A stretch of 64,000 nucleotides of DNA, taken from the NCBI RefSeq assembly GCF_015832195.1, contig NC_052030.1, positions 12,171,439 to 12,235,438 on the forward strand, in the 5' to 3' direction. The DNA comes from Motacilla alba alba. Taxonomy: Eukaryota > Chordata > Aves > Passeriformes > Motacillidae. Made by a program: the position numbers and the translations under genes. The notes beneath the pieces were generated by a model, which worked only from the letters and a program-made list of their open reading frames with translations, was not told the origin of the DNA and did not search any database. Position 1 is the stretch's first letter. Each line of letters opens with the position of its first letter. Below, piece by piece: positions 1 through 13,479 of the stretch.

Positions 1-257
1 GAGTGCTCCCTGAGGGATTCACCCTGTCTGGGGGGGCACTGGAGTGCTCCCCTTATGGATTCACCCTGTCTGGGGGGGCACTGGAGTGCTCCCTAAGGGA
101 TTCACCCTGTCTGGGGGGGGCACTGGAGTGCTCCCTGAAGGATTCACCCTGTCTGGGGGGGCACTGGAGTGCTCCCTGAGGGATTCACCCTGTCTGGGGG
201 GGCACTGGAGTGCTCCCCGAGGGATTCACCCTGTCTGGGGGGGCACTGGAGTGCTGC
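1..257. repeat. 41-bp GC-rich minisatellite (about 6.3 copies)
   Basis: A unit of 41-42 bp beginning GAGTGCTCCC and ending GGGGGGGCACTG is repeated head to tail from the first base of the window, with starts near 1, 42, 83, 125, 166, 207 and a partial unit at 248. Differences between units are single substitutions and one extra G. The array is cut by the window edge, so its full length is unknown. The short reading frame through it (44-298) is a by-product of the repeat. Confidence 0.95.
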
Positions 258-3200
258 CCTGCCCAGCGCCAGGAGAGCAGGGCTGGACAGAGGAATGAGG
301 GGCTCTAAACCACAGAAGAAAGCTCAGGGATAATGCCCCAGGTGGGATGGACAGGGGGCTCTGGCAGCAGCGCTGCGCCGCCCTCACAGGGATGGGAATC
401 AGCAGCAAATGGCTGAAATGGGAATTTGGAGCAAGAAGCCAAGCAAAACACTCAATTTAGTGCTGGGCTCAGCCTAACACAGCCTGCCCACAGCCCCATC
501 ACCTTTCCCCTTCCCTCCCCATCAAACATCTGCAGACTGCAGCAGCGATGGCATCCCTGGGTTTAATATCAAACTTTTAAAATTCTGTTTTTTTAATGAA
601 AAGACTTGAGGGCATTTTTAGCACATCTCCACTGAGTTGCTTGCCCAAAAAAAAAAAAAACCACACTTGGAGAAAAGAGCTGTCCTAAAACATCATTGCT
701 GTCAGGAGATATGGTGCTCTTATCCCCTTTGCAGAAGGGAAGCAGGGAATGTCTCCTTTAAAGCGCCTCAAAATGAATTTAATTTAGAATGGATTTCACA
801 TTCGCATTTGATGAATTAAAACCAGTGTGGTTTAACAACTATGTAATGGGGTATATATATGATCTGTTAAACAGGTGTTTGAGGTTTAGCAATTATCTAA
901 TAAGAGACTTATACATATTACAGTAGATAAACTTCAATAAATATGTTCTTAATCAACCGGAGAGCACTCAACATACAATTACCGTCCCTGCCACATCTTG
1001 TTGAAACGAGCAGCTGATTCAGTGCACGGTGGGATTTTTATGTGCTGCTTAAAAAACCCTCCCCTGTCTCCCGTTCGTGCTGCTGGGGTGGGGTCTCCAT
1101 GCTTTCCCCCCGGGAAGGAAATCTCGGCAGTGATTTTTCCATGGAAATCCACGATGGGGATCTGTGGGACGAGCACGAGCTCCTGCCCACCGAGAGAAAT
1201 GCAAAGGGGTGCAGGATGGAGAGCTCCATCCTGCTGAGGGATTTGCATTAGGAGGTGTCCAAAGTGGAGCAAGAAGCATAATGAATGCCACAGCCCCTCG
1301 GGATTTTCCCGCTGGGAGCTGTGCCACCGATCTGTGCCGTGTCCCTGCCCCTGGGTCACTCCGGGGAGGGATGCACAAGCCCAGTCCCATCGTGGGGTAA
1401 CGCTGCCATGTTTTGGCTAATTTGCCGCGTTTCTAGCTCGGGTGTTAAATCTAATTAGCACATTAGTGCTGGCTTTGCCAGCTGTAAAACAACAGGGAAA
1501 TCCCTACTAACACCAGAGACAAATGCGGGAGCTGCCTCGGCAGCTTCCCCCATCCTTTAAATTCGGGTTTCACCCCAAACCCGAGGACAATGACAGCACA
1601 CCATCCCTTCCAGGGCCGGGGAAAATAAACACGGGCTGCTGGGTGGAGCAGGAAAGTACCCCAAAAGTACCACTGCGCTCAGAGTTTGCTTTTTCAATGC
1701 ACAGACTTCCAAGAGAGGAGCTCGCAGTGGGTTTGAATCAGCGCTGGGACAGAGCAAAATCCAACCCCAGCATCGCTGAGCTGCTGAAATGGCATCCTCC
1801 TCTCCCTGGTCCCTCACCAGCCCCTCCCCACTGGGTTACACCCGGGTGGGCATCCCCTGTGTGGGACTGACCCCGTCCCCTCCGTGCAGAGGGGGGTGTC
1901 TGCTGAAATGGGGGTCTGGGCTCTGCACATCCTGCGGGACCCCCTCTCCCTCCACATCCCAGGGCTCTGGGGACACGATGCTGCCAGCACCAGGCACAGC
2001 AAGGCGGGGGACACAGCCACCCCCCTGCCCAGGGAATTTTCCTCTCTTTCCCCTGGGCTGCACAAGAGGAGCACATTTCCAATCCCAGCATCAGTGCTGT
2101 CTGAGAGCCGGCCTTGCTCCGGCTGGGAAATCTGAGTCCCAGTGATTCCACAGCAGCAATCACAGACACCAGGCCATGAGCAGCTCCTCGGGCACTGCCT
2201 GCCCCAGCTTCATGATTTCTGCCAAAAAAACCAGAGGCTGTGGAGCCCTCCCTCGCTGTGCACAGCCCAGCACAGCTTCATCTTCTCCTGGTGGTACATT
2301 TTTTTCCATCGTTACCAGCGCAGTTTTATCGATGGCTGTATTGCTGGCTATTTAATTATTCCTTTTTAATCCCTTCAAGCAGATGAGACACAAAAGCAAA
2401 GGCCATTAGTGACTCTGGCATGAGCCTGGCGGGCAGAGCGCATCCCAGCCTGGATTGTGCCGCCCACCCACCATCCCCGGGCTGGACAAGCGTGTGGGAA
2501 GAGGCATGCCAGAGGGAACAGCGCTTTAAATAGACGACAAAGTGGGAAAAACAAGGAGGAAGGTGCCAAGGATGCCCCAGGGCTTGTTTCCACCCTCCCC
2601 AGCCCGCACTCGCAGGCACACGGCGCAAGAAGCAAAGGCTGAGCATCCTCGGGGGGGGTTTTCTGCTCAGCCCATATTCACAGCACCCAAACCCTGCTAT
2701 TGTGAGGCTGTCACCCCCAGCACCCTGCAGGGGTGCCTGCCGTGTTCCTGCTAAGTTTCAGCTGACAAGCTCAGGTGGAAGGAAAGCAAAAGACATTTGC
2801 TTCTTTTTTTAGACCTGAACGGAGAAGTTGTACAATTTCAGCGTATAAATAATTGAAGGGCTAATGTGATCTCAAACTGAGCACTTATGAAATGGAAACG
2901 TCCCTGTTGACAGATGAATTCCTGTAAATTTTCTTTGGTTGAGCTCAGATTCCCATTTTGTGCTTCGAAGCAGATGAGGTCACCCTGGCTGGACAGCACA
3001 CGCTGTGCCTGGCAGGGACCTGGGCCTTTGGAAAGGAAAGAAGGATAATAACAATAATAGTTGCAATAAAGGACTGAGATTTGAAAGGCTGCAGGATGGC
3101 ACATGCAGCTCCGTGCACACATTTGCTCTCCCTCTCCTCAAAGACCCAAAGAGGGTTCCCTGGGATGGCCCCAGGCAGCTGGAGGGGTCCCTGGCCAAAT

Positions 3201-6200
3201 CCCCGAGCATCCCCCAGGAAGCACGGTCCCAGCAGTGTGGGAGGGATGGAGGGGAAGGTCAGGACCTCTCCCAGGCGGGCAGCACAGAGCTGCCCCAGCG
3301 TGCCACCACCTCCCCCCACGCTGCCGCTGTGTTTACGTTCTGCCTTCCTTCAATTATAATTAATAGCGGCTCATTATCAGGAGGGGACCGTTTATAAGAT
3401 TCAATTAGAAGCCATTTATTTTAATGCTTTTGAGCACAAAATGAGTTTGATCTCAGGAAACATTTCATTAGCATAATCTTCCCATAACAAGATCATCTCC
3501 CGAGCTTGACATATTTACACGCCGGTGCCGGCGAGGGACGGCGTCCGAGCCCCGGTGGGGCACGGCCAGCACCTCCCACTGTCCAGGGAACGGCATCCTC
3601 AGGGAGGGCTCAGCACGTTTGTGGGAGTTCAGCTCTCCCCTGGCACCTGTGGCTCTCAGACCTGGCTCACCCTGGCAGCCCCAGCGTGCCCAGAGGTGCC
3701 ACAAAGGCAGCGCTGAGCCAGCGGCAACGCTTTGCCCTTGAGCGAGCGCGACCCGGGGGCCGATGGCAGTGCTCCCACTGACCCCTCCTGCTGGAACCCA
3801 GCCTGCTCCAGCTCTCAGCTCTCAGCAAAGCTGTGCCATGGCACAGAGAGGGAATGAGATCATTTCATTTGACTGTTCAGCTTAGGAAATTTAGTCATGA
3901 GGCAGGAATGAAAACTTGTGTCTACTCCAAGTCAAAATGCTCAATACAGCATGGCCATTTTTTCCCCAGGGATAATCATCTCTGATTTGTTGCCCATATG
4001 GAAGATGTATTTTCCATACGCTGGATGAGTTATACATCTCATAAGCTAAGCTGTCCATATATTCAAAGTAATATGAGATCGTTCACTTACACTTAAGTTT
4101 CACGGTGCACCACCACGTATTTTGGGTATAAAACTATGCCATGAACACATTTTTAAATGCTTGGTCTTTATCAGAGCCCTGTCTGCAGCTATTGCCTTGC
4201 AGAGAATGATGCTCAGGGTGTTCTGCCACGTCAGCTGCAAAACAGATGGATAAAACACCCCGACCCTGCCTCGGGCACCAAGCCCTGGCAGTGCCTGTCC
4301 CTGGGGTTTGGGGCACAGGGATACAGGGCTGCAGAGGGCAGAAAAGCTGTGCCTTGTTTGTTGGATGGAGAAGGAGCCCCCTAAGCCCAGGATCCGCCTG
4401 ACCCCACGCTCAGACACCCTTTCCCAAGGCTGGTGCTACCTCCCTGTTTAATCCAGGGGCAGGCATGTTGCAAACAGGCAGGAATTGAGGCCCCCAGATC
4501 ACTGCAAATGGACAAAGGGTATAAAAAGGATCTAATTATTATTAGAGCATTGGCACTGGGGGGCAGGCATGGGCAGTGCCCACACTGCTGGCCCCTCTGC
4601 TGCCCAGCTCTGGCACCGGGCACAAAGCCAAACCCTCCCTTCCCAGGATCACGTTTTAAAGCTGCTTAAACCACCGGGAAATAAATTCTCCTCCAAAGAA
4701 ATCTCTGGTGTCACAGCTCCAGATTATCTGCTAGTGCAGGAGGCAGTGCTCAAATATTTTAAATGTATGGGCCATACGTTCTGGGAGATGTAACATACAC
4801 AGAGAAAAAAACATTGCCTCCCATATGGGCTTGGAGAAGCTGCGGATCGCAGCGCGCCGAGCCAGATGGCCACTAACTCAGTGCAGCTGAACAGCAATCT
4901 CTGGGCCAAATTCATCCCCAGCACAACCACCCCGAGCCCTAGAGGCTGACAGCATCGCTCAGCCCCTCACGTTGGACTCCTGCAAGGTGGGAGTTATCTG
5001 CCTGTGGGAGCCAGGCTGTGACAGATAGCTGGAATTGGGGATCTGCAGTTGTTCTTCCCCGCTCTGGTGTGGGTCTGTCCCCCCTCGCAGAGGTGCTGGA
5101 GCCCCCCTGGATCTCTCATTTGCAGGCTGGGAATGGGAAGGTTTGGGGGAATTAGACAATAGGGTCAGAAGCACTTCATAGCACCAGAGCCATCCCCACT
5201 CTGTGGGCTCCCCCTCACTGGGGTGTTGGGTACCTGTGACTGGGGGCTGACTGTCACCTCCTCAGGGCTTGCCTCCAGCTCTGTGCTGCTGGACAGCCCC
5301 CTGCACTCTGCCACTTTTCTCCAGTGTTTTGGTCAGGATAAATGAGCAGAAAAATCTGTTTTTGTGCTTAATTTGCTGCAGAGCTCGGGGGGTGAACAGT
5401 CCCTGAGCAGCCCTTGCATCACCCACAGCAGAACCGCACAGTCCCTCCCTGCCTGCTGGCGGTGGCACCTGGGCACTTCTGCCACGGCCAGGTCACCAAA
5501 ATTGCTCTCTGGAAGGCCCAGTTGTGCCTAATCCCTGGAGTTCCTGCAGCCATGGCAGCAACAGGCGCCTCACGCTGACAGCACCCACCGTGGGATCAAG
5601 CAGCACGCAGGGATGGAAACCCAAAACCTTTCCCAAAAGGTGATGGAAACGCTCCCTGATACCACAGCAGCTGTGTTTCCAGCTGTTGCACGGCTGAATA
5701 ACTGGCTCAGGAAGGAGCAAAGGCTGGAGCTGCCCAGCTCCCTGGGGCTGCCAAGGCTGCTGGGACAGGCTGAGCCTCCTCCACCTCCACATCAGCGGAT
5801 TTTCCCCCGGAGCGGCCGGCGTGCCGCATCCTGCCCCGCCGTGCGCCGTGACTCAGCCAGCAGCTCCCCCGTGGAAGCAGCGCTGCTGCTCCTCTCCCTC
5901 TGCTCCCCCTGGGTCGGTGTCCTCATGAATCATTAGTGTGCAGCAGGGACACCAGATGCGCTCCAAATGAGTCACTGGAAGGAGGTGAAAGGAAAACCAG
6001 ACCTGCCACGGATTGAAACTCGCTGTAACAATAAAAGGGCTGCGGACATAAATCACTCTGTTTTGACTGCAGCAATAATGATTGTTGGGAACACGTTGGC
6101 TTGAGGGAAAAAAAAAAGCCAGGCCAGAACACTTCCAGGGATGGGGCGGCCACAGCTTCTCTGGGACGCCTGTTCCTTCGTTAACGCCCTTGCCTTAATG

Positions 6201-8109
6201 AAGTTAAATTTCAACACAGCTCAGGGTGGAATGGGTCCCTTGATGCAGTGCTGGGGTGCCCAGGTCCCGTCCCTGAGGTGCACAGGAGCTCAGGAGCTGC
6301 TGCAGAACCAGGTCCCTGGCTTTGGGACAGCCACCACAGCCCACCAGCCCTGCCAGGAGCTGCTGCCCCAGCCACGCCTGCCCGCCCAGGGGAAGGCAGG
6401 AGCTGTGGCCACAGGAGCACAGATAATTATTTCGTGACACAGATCAGGTTATTGCCTGGGTATGGTGTGGTTAGAGGGGCTCGGTGTCACCCCAGAGAAG
6501 GGAAAGGGGGATGCTGCAAGAGAGTCTGGCCACACATCTAATGAAGAACAAGCACAGCTTTCCTCATTAACCCAGCTCCATGACAGGGTTCCATGGGATT
6601 TTATGGGATTTTCTGGAGTCTCACAAAGATCTGCACCCTGGAACACCCCTGAAATCCTGGAGAAGGGAAGAGGGGATGAACCCCTTGGGCCCCCTGCTCA
6701 GAGCTCTGCCAGCACAGGGCCCTGAGGATGGCAGCTGGCAGAGGGAGCCCGGGCAGTGCCAGCCACCACCAGGGTTCACCCCACATTGCTCACATCCCTC
6801 CCCTAAGCTCCAGGCTGCCCACAGTTCTTCTCTCAGCATCTCTGAGGAACCAGGGCTGTTTCTTCCCTGCTCTCCCAGAGGAGCTCAAGGAGCTCTTGCA
6901 GCAGTGCCAGGGAAAGCAGAGGATGGGACCAGCATGGATCAGGGGCTCCAAAATGATGCAGACAAAAACATCCTCGCTAAAAAGTAACATCCTTCCTCCA
7001 GCTAACAAAATGGGAGCCATCTGCCTGTCCCAGGGCCCAGAGCTGAGCAGATGTGTGGGGCAGGGCTGTTTGCACCCCCAGCAAACACCAAAGCACAGCC
7101 CTGCCTGACTCCTGCAAGGAAAACAGGGTTTTCCAGCCAGCAGGATGCCAGGATTTGTGTGCACCAAGTCTCCTACACGGGTAAGACAGAAAGGAAGAGG
7201 ATTCTGAGCAGCAGAGAGAGGTACAGAGAGCTCTGAAATCCCTCTGGCTTCACTTCACCGAGGTCTATGTTTAACCAAGCCAGCTCCCTCTCTGCCAAAT
7301 GCAAACATGATCCTCAGGGGAATAACAGAGCAAAGAATTTGGATGAAGCAGCTTAAAAAAAAAAAAAAAAAAAAAAAAGAGGGAGAAGAAAAAGGAAGAC
7401 ATCCAATAAATACTATGGGGAAAAACCGAAGAAGAGATTTCCAAAAATTCAGAAGCATAAGGGGTTGCTCTTAGGGGAAAGACAGTCTGAGCATTTCCAG
7501 GAGCTGCAGTTCCAGCACTGTGCTGCTGCTCCCTGGCCTGCCCCTGCCTGCCCCAGCTGCCTCCCATGCCCAGGAAGTTTGGCTTCATTTCTGAGCATCC
7601 CCAGAGGTCACCCACCGACAGAAAAGTCACAAACCACCTCAGAACATGTGCAGTGGTTAGAAAAAGACCTAATTCATCTTGAAGAAATCTGGAGGTCCTT
7701 CACCATGTGGTCCTGCCCTCCAGGCTGAGCAAACCACCAGGAATCCCCTGATGCCACCTTCGGGGCAGCCCAAGGCGAGCGCAACCCCCTGGGGACAGCA
7801 GCTGAGCCAGACTTGATTACATCTCTACCTTCCTTTCTTGATTTCCTGTCCCTCTGGGGCTGTGTTTCTGGACTGCAGCCACTGCTGCTCCCGTGGCAGT
7901 GGGATGTGCTGGTGTCCTCCCCGCAGCCCCACGGGTGGGATGCTCTGTGCTGAGCACCCCAAGGAACACCAACAGCCACCCCCAAACCCATCCTGCATCC
8001 CCCCCCCTGGCAGGGACAGAGGGGCATCAGCCCAGGGGTCTGAGCAAGCAGGAGAGGCTGAGGAAAAGGGATCTGCCTGGCCTTAACTCGCCTGGCAGAG
8101 GGGTCACAC
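258..8109. other. Intergenic, no gene seen
   Basis: I see no exon-like coding block, RNA gene or recognisable mobile element in this stretch. Open frames are short, overlap on both strands and have no familiar protein content. It is mostly GC-rich with AT-rich islands (about 780-970, 3340-3520, 3930-4130). Homopolymer A runs lie at about 647-660 and 7354-7378. Confidence 0.6.
3340..3520. promoter_or_regulatory. AT-rich island, candidate conserved non-coding element
   Basis: An AT-rich, non-repetitive block inside GC-rich DNA. It contains several homeodomain-type TAAT/ATTA cores (around 3352-3362, 3400-3425 and 3465-3480). There is no coding potential. The resemblance to developmental enhancers is compositional only; conservation cannot be tested here. 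Confidence 0.25.
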
Positions 8110-8303
8110 TGCTTGGATACCAGGAAAAGGTTTTTCACAGGAAGGGGGATAAAGTTCTGGAATGGCTGCCCGGGGAGTGGAGTCACCATCCCTGGGGCTG
8201 TTTAACAAGCCTGGATGTGGCACTGGGTGCCAGGGTTTGGCTGAGGTGTTGGGGCTGGCTTGGACTCGATCTTGAAGGGCTCTTCCAACCTGTGAATTCT
8301 GTG
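8110..8303 (+). mobile_element. CR1 LINE 3' fragment
   Basis: The stretch reads like the 3' end of avian CR1 in sense orientation. It has the region equivalent to 'lack of a contested frame ... gaatggctgcccgggg', then 'gagtcaccatccctgg', then 'cttccaacc', and ends near the short ATTCTGTG-type octamer at about 8296-8303. It is 5'-truncated, as is usual for CR1, and has no open frame. Confidence 0.85.
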
Positions 8304-11300
8304 GGGGTTTGGGGCACTAACTCTGCACCAGCCCTGACTCTGCTGCCACCCAGGGTCCCCCCACACCCCAGCACCCACTGAGCAGGCAGGAGAGGCTGTG
8401 CAACACATGCGTTACATAAAATTTGCTGTTGCAAGGTGGGTTTAGCTGCGTGGCCCTGGGAGTGGGGCATCAGCATCCCATCAGGGCGAGCAGAAAAGCC
8501 TCTCCTTCCCCCAGGCAGGATGGAGGAGCTGGGGACTGGCCCAGCAGCTCTGTCCCTGCTCCCCTTGGCAGGGCCAGCAGCAGGATGGGAAGGGAAGTTT
8601 GTTTTCAAGGCAGCTCCCTCCGGGGTCCTGGTTTTTCCAGATGGTTTGGCTGTCTGGGGATGCCTCTTGATGCCTTTCACAGAGAGAGCCCTCCCTGAAA
8701 TATGGGAAATGGGAACTAATGCCGAAGTCAAAAAACAGATTGCAGGAGACTTAGAATGCAGATGTGTCATGAAATCCAAGAGTGGCTTTTCCCCTTCCCC
8801 ACTGGGGTCGTGGGACCCTTTTTATAGCCAGAATATTAATGTAAAACAAGCCTTCCCCAAAATGTCTGAAGCTGAGAGCCTCTTTCTGCAGCGGAAATTG
8901 CTAATTCAGCGCGGGGTAGACCTGTGTCCACAGGAAATGGGAGTCTGGAGGAAAACCAGGGGATTCCTGGGGAAGGCATCCCTGGATGAGCCAGGACCTC
9001 CAAAGGGATGTGTAACACTGAAGATGGTTCGTGCAGGTCCCTTCCAACTGAGCTACCTTACCCTATTCTGCCCTGTTTTATCTGTCACCCCTGGAGCCAC
9101 GAGCCCTCCCAGGGACCTTTATTGCCCCCCCAGCCCTCGGAAAATCTCCATTTCCTCGAGCTGTTTCCAGGGAGACTCTGCCACTCCAGCAGCAGCCCAG
9201 CAGGGAGGAGAAGGCACGCTCCCTGCCTGCTTTAAACAAGAAAATCCATACATGGTAGGAAAGTTTGTAAAAGGCAGAATCGTTTCGATCTCAGATAGAG
9301 TCAGCACGTGATGGAAAGAATTTCCCCACTGGCAGGGCAGGAGAATCAATTTAAGGTGTTTACACAATGCAAAGCTCCCAGTGTATAATTATCATTTTAT
9401 AGTCAATCAATTGTAATTCTGATCCAGAGCACAGCACAGGAAAATTAGCATTCAGGAGCACCTTTGATAAATTAGCGAGGATTACGGAGTCTGTGTTTGC
9501 AGAGATTTTGGTCTGGCACTAAGGGAGGATTTAAAAATGGCAAAGTTTCTGCCTCTGCAGCTGAATACACATGGGACTGAGGAATTTAAAGCTGTTTAGT
9601 TCTGGAAGAGAAGTAGGATTAAAGCTATGGAGAGGGCAAGGATCTATTCTGTATTTGATTAGGAGTTTATGATGCAAAGAAGCTTTAGGGAACGCTTCAA
9701 CTCTCCGTGCACAGGATTATACACACCACTGTATTAATTATTAGTATTAGAATAACACCTAAAACCCCCAGCAGCGTGCAGAGCCCTCCTGCTCCATATA
9801 TTTTGTGTTTGAGCCAAGCCCAGCTGAGGCAGCCCCGGATCTGAGCTGATCCCTGGGGTGAATTACCTTGAATCACCCCAGTGCAGCCACAAATCTTTCC
9901 CAAAGGAAATCTCAGCCAGGGGCTGATGAGTGTTTCCAAAAAAAGACCTTCCCTACAGACCTGACATCATCAGCATCCTTCTCCCAGGTTCCTGCAGCAG
10001 CTCCTGAGAGGGAATGCAGCATTTCTCCCTGCCCAAGGACCACTGTGCCAAAAAACAAAGCCTGGGGGGGGGGGGGGGAAGCCAAACCCCTGAAAAGGTT
10101 TGGGTGGATCAGCCAGCCCTCGGTGACAGGGAAGGTGACAGAGATGCTCCCAGGACCCCAGCACTGCCTGCCTGCCTCACCAGAGGGATGAAATCACTGC
10201 CAGAAAACAGCAGAAAATCGATCCAGTGAAAAGAGATGTTTTTCCTGCCAGGGGAATGACTTGCCCAGCTCCCAGACTGCACATGGAAAAACAGTTTCCA
10301 AAAGCTGCTGAGCTGAGGAGCTGAGGGCTCGATGGCTCCTGGCAGGAGATGCCCAGGAATTGGCAATGCCCCCCACGCCCACTCATCCACCTGCCCCTGC
10401 AAGGCTTTTCTTTGGGAAAAGGAAAAATTTGGACACCCCTGATCCCAGAGGAGCCTGGCAGTGACCAGGATTTCCTCCCCTGACCTGTCACTTCACAAGC
10501 CTGTCCTAAAGTGCCTGTCTGCAGCACAATTAATCGCCAAAAATGGATGGAGAGGGGGGAAAAACTGCAAAAAAAACCAGCAGCAAAAGGGGCCCAAGCA
10601 GCAGCTGGGTTCAGGGGCTGTGTGCCCAGCACTCCCTCACCAGCTCCATCCTTGGGGAAGCCCCTGGGCTCGGGATGCAGGGCAGGGAAGCTGCTCCGTA
10701 TGCACAGCCCAGCCTTCATCTGCACTGCCTTTCTCATGGAAATGCTGGGAGCCCAGTCTGGTGGCAATAATCTCCTCATTCTCTGCCATTTCCTCACGGG
10801 GGTAAAGATCATGGAGCATTAACACAACGGATGTGCACTTTGAACCAGAAGCTGTTCCCCGGGCTATAAATCAGTGCCTGCCACTGCAGCACAATGGCTC
10901 TGAAATTAATTACCCTGTCGCTTTGCCAAAGGGAAAGGGCCCTGTGCTGCTGTGGATGCAGGCACAGCCCTGGGGACAGCCCTGGGGTGGCTGGAGCCAC
11001 AATTTTGGCCCCACATCTCCCTTGAAACCTCTCCAGCCATTTGACTGTACCTAGGATAGTGTGTCCTGCTCCCTCCTCATCCCCATGATGCTGCTGGAGC
11101 TTCAGGAGAGCCATAAAAACCCAGGCTGGGCCACGGAGCCCAGTCATTCATCTTGGGGTAAATCCCCCTGGTTTTTGTCCCCGTGCTGATCAGCTGCCCC
11201 AGACAAATCTGCTCTCCACAGGTTTGGGGATGGTCTGCAGCACTGCAGGGAGTGCAGACAAAGCACAAGCTGAGAGCCAGAAAGGGCAGAGAAGGAATGT

Positions 11301-11877
11301 GCTCTTTTCATTAAAACCTACAGAACACAAGACATTTCTAACATTTCTCAGATTAAAGAGCCATCCACTCTTTTTACACCTTTTCCATTGTCTCTCAGAG
11401 GCAGAGAGAAAGGGAGCAGGGAGGACACCCCAGACCTGAAACCTGGGTGATCTCTGGGTGTCTCCCAGTTCCCAAAACCAGCTGGACTTTGCTGCCCCGA
11501 TTTCCCCCTCCACATTCACCAGAAAGCCTCCCACCACCATGGGACGTGTGCCCACAAATGCACATTTTTTCCCTTCTGGCTGAAGCTCCCTGCCAGCAGA
11601 CACCCCTCAAGTGCCACACTTGCCAAATCCCACGCCCAGGAGCCCAGGGTGCTGCAGTGCCAGGTGGGAGAGGTGCCCAGCAGGCATGGGGCTGTGTGGA
11701 GCAGGGTTACCCTGGGGATGCTCTCCCTCCACAGCTCCTGCCGTCCTGTGAGATGCTGTTTGTGAGGAACACCAAGCTGCTTGCCCTTCCCCACAGCCCC
11801 GGGGGTCACACTGAGCTCGTGGTGAAGATTTCCAGCTGGAACAGACTGCTCAGGGCTTGGCTGCAGGAAATTCTCTC
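8304..11877. other. Intergenic, no gene seen
   Basis: No gene is supported. A frame of 291 codons at 8436-9311 has no recognisable domain. A possible very short CR1 tail lies at about 9026-9062. An AT-rich block at about 9361-9480 contains octamer-like, TCF-like and ATTA motifs. A run of about 17 G occurs at 10062-10078. Confidence 0.55.
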
Positions 11878-12275
11878 TGTCACATTCGCGTTTTCTGAAA
11901 AATCCCTTCGCCCAGGATTTTTCTCCTGGGAAGCTGAGAAGCCTCAGAGAAAAAGGAAAACAATAATTATCTGGTTTGCTTCTCCTGTGTTTTGATCATG
12001 TGGAATGTGTCTGGGGATTGTTCACCCACAGGTGATTGTTTATTGGTTTCATGTGGCCAGTCAGTGCCGAGCTGTGTCAAGACTCTCTCTAGAGTAATGA
12101 GTTTTCATTATTATCTTTGTAGCCTTCTGTCTGTATCCTCTCTGTATTCTTTAGCACAGTTTAGTATGGCATTCTTTAATATAATATAGTATCATAAAAT
12201 AACAAATCAGCCTTCTGAGAACATGGAGTCAGATTCATCATTCCTTCCTGCCACGAGGGTCCCTGCAAATACAAT
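11878..12275 (+). mobile_element. Solo LTR, passerine LTR5-like family, copy 1
   Basis: The element begins TGTCACATTCGCG at 11878. It runs through a block containing TTTCTCCTGGGAAGCTGAG, a TGTTCACCCACAGG block, and a TTTAGTATGG/TATAATATAGTATCATAAAATAA tract. It ends near 12265-12275. The reverse complement of the same arrangement is found at 29905-30392 and, more diverged, at 28765-29155. No retroviral internal coding region is attached. The family name is from memory of songbird repeats and needs a library search. Confidence 0.8.
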
Positions 12276-12285
12276 ATTTCTCCTT

Positions 12286-12355
12286 GTTTTCTTGTTGTTT
12301 TGTAGGGTTTTTTGTTGTTGTTGTTGTTTTGTTGGTTTTGGTTGTTTTTTTTTAA
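12286..12355. repeat. T-rich low complexity with (TTG)n
   Basis: A T/G tract with a run of TTG units (about 12309-12330) and a poly-T stretch up to 12355. It sits directly after the solo LTR. Confidence 0.85.
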
Positions 12356-13479
12356 TTGGCACAGCAGAGCTTGTACACAAGACCTCGTCTCACATGAGAC
12401 ACAAGAAAGCAAAACGCAGTTGGTGCCCATTCAGAGCATCTCCTGCCTGGCTTGCAGATCCTTTGAGCCACTGCAAGCCCTGGGCAGCGCCAGGGCTGGC
12501 AGTGCCACCTGCCCATCCCAGCAGGGAGGCTGCTCCTCCCAGGCAGCAGCCCCGAGCAGCAGCTGAAAGCACTGCTGCTTTGGGGAGCCAGAACAGCAAA
12601 ATTTATGTGAAAATGAGACCTAAAAACATTGGTGCAAATGGAAGGGAGAGGTTGTACAGCACAAATAAAAGCCTGATCCAAGTGATGCGGAGTAGAACGG
12701 CGGCATCCATCAGCTCTGAGATGTTTGCTTGCAAAGCACAGGCTCTGCCTGTTGGTTTCACCACCATGACAAAAGGAAGAGGGGGAATTACAGCACTTTT
12801 TCAGCCTGGCTTCCTTTCTGCCTGTGCAACCCATCCCTCCCTGTACTAAAAGGACAGAGAAAGATGAACCGACCAACCAAAACCCAGGCCACAACAAAGC
12901 AAGGCCATTTATCAAAGAGATATTTACATTTTAGGAAGGAAAACAAAAAGTATTTCAAAGGAGCAACAGTTTTTAGCTGCTGTTCCTCTCTCCATCTCCA
13001 CTGCAGCCCATCCCTGACAGCTCAATAAATAACACCCTGCATCCCTCTGCACTCGGGTGGAACCTCGTTAGGCAATGCCTCTTGGGAACCACCACCACAC
13101 GCACCAAAAAAGGTTTCCTTGGAAAATTAGGATAGGAAAGATAGAAAAACCTGGGAATTCACCACGGCACAGCCTGCCGGGACACTCCAGCACCAGCACT
13201 CCTCCAGCAAAACACATTTTCAGGGCAATTCCCCCAGGAAAAAAACCTCTCTCCCTGTCATTTGCCACCACAGCGTTTATTGTTTCTATCCTGACACTCC
13301 CTAAGTGGGGCAGAGCCCCAAAGCATGTTGGACTCCTGCAGGAGAATCTCTAATAGCTGTTTATAGCTGCTGTGTCAGAGTGAAAATAAAAGCCCTGTGC
13401 TCAGCAAGGCGAGGAGCAGCTCGCCTCTACATTCCATTTTTAGCTCCCCAAGGTGCAGCAGCACTCAGAGGCAGAGCCT
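12356..13479. other. Intergenic, no gene seen
   Basis: Unremarkable intergenic DNA. Open frames on both strands overlap each other and show no recognisable protein. Confidence 0.55.

Noticed and set aside
8436..9311. 291-codon plus-strand frame
   Set aside because: No recognisable protein and no splice or promoter context. It runs through a probable CR1 trace near 9026-9062.
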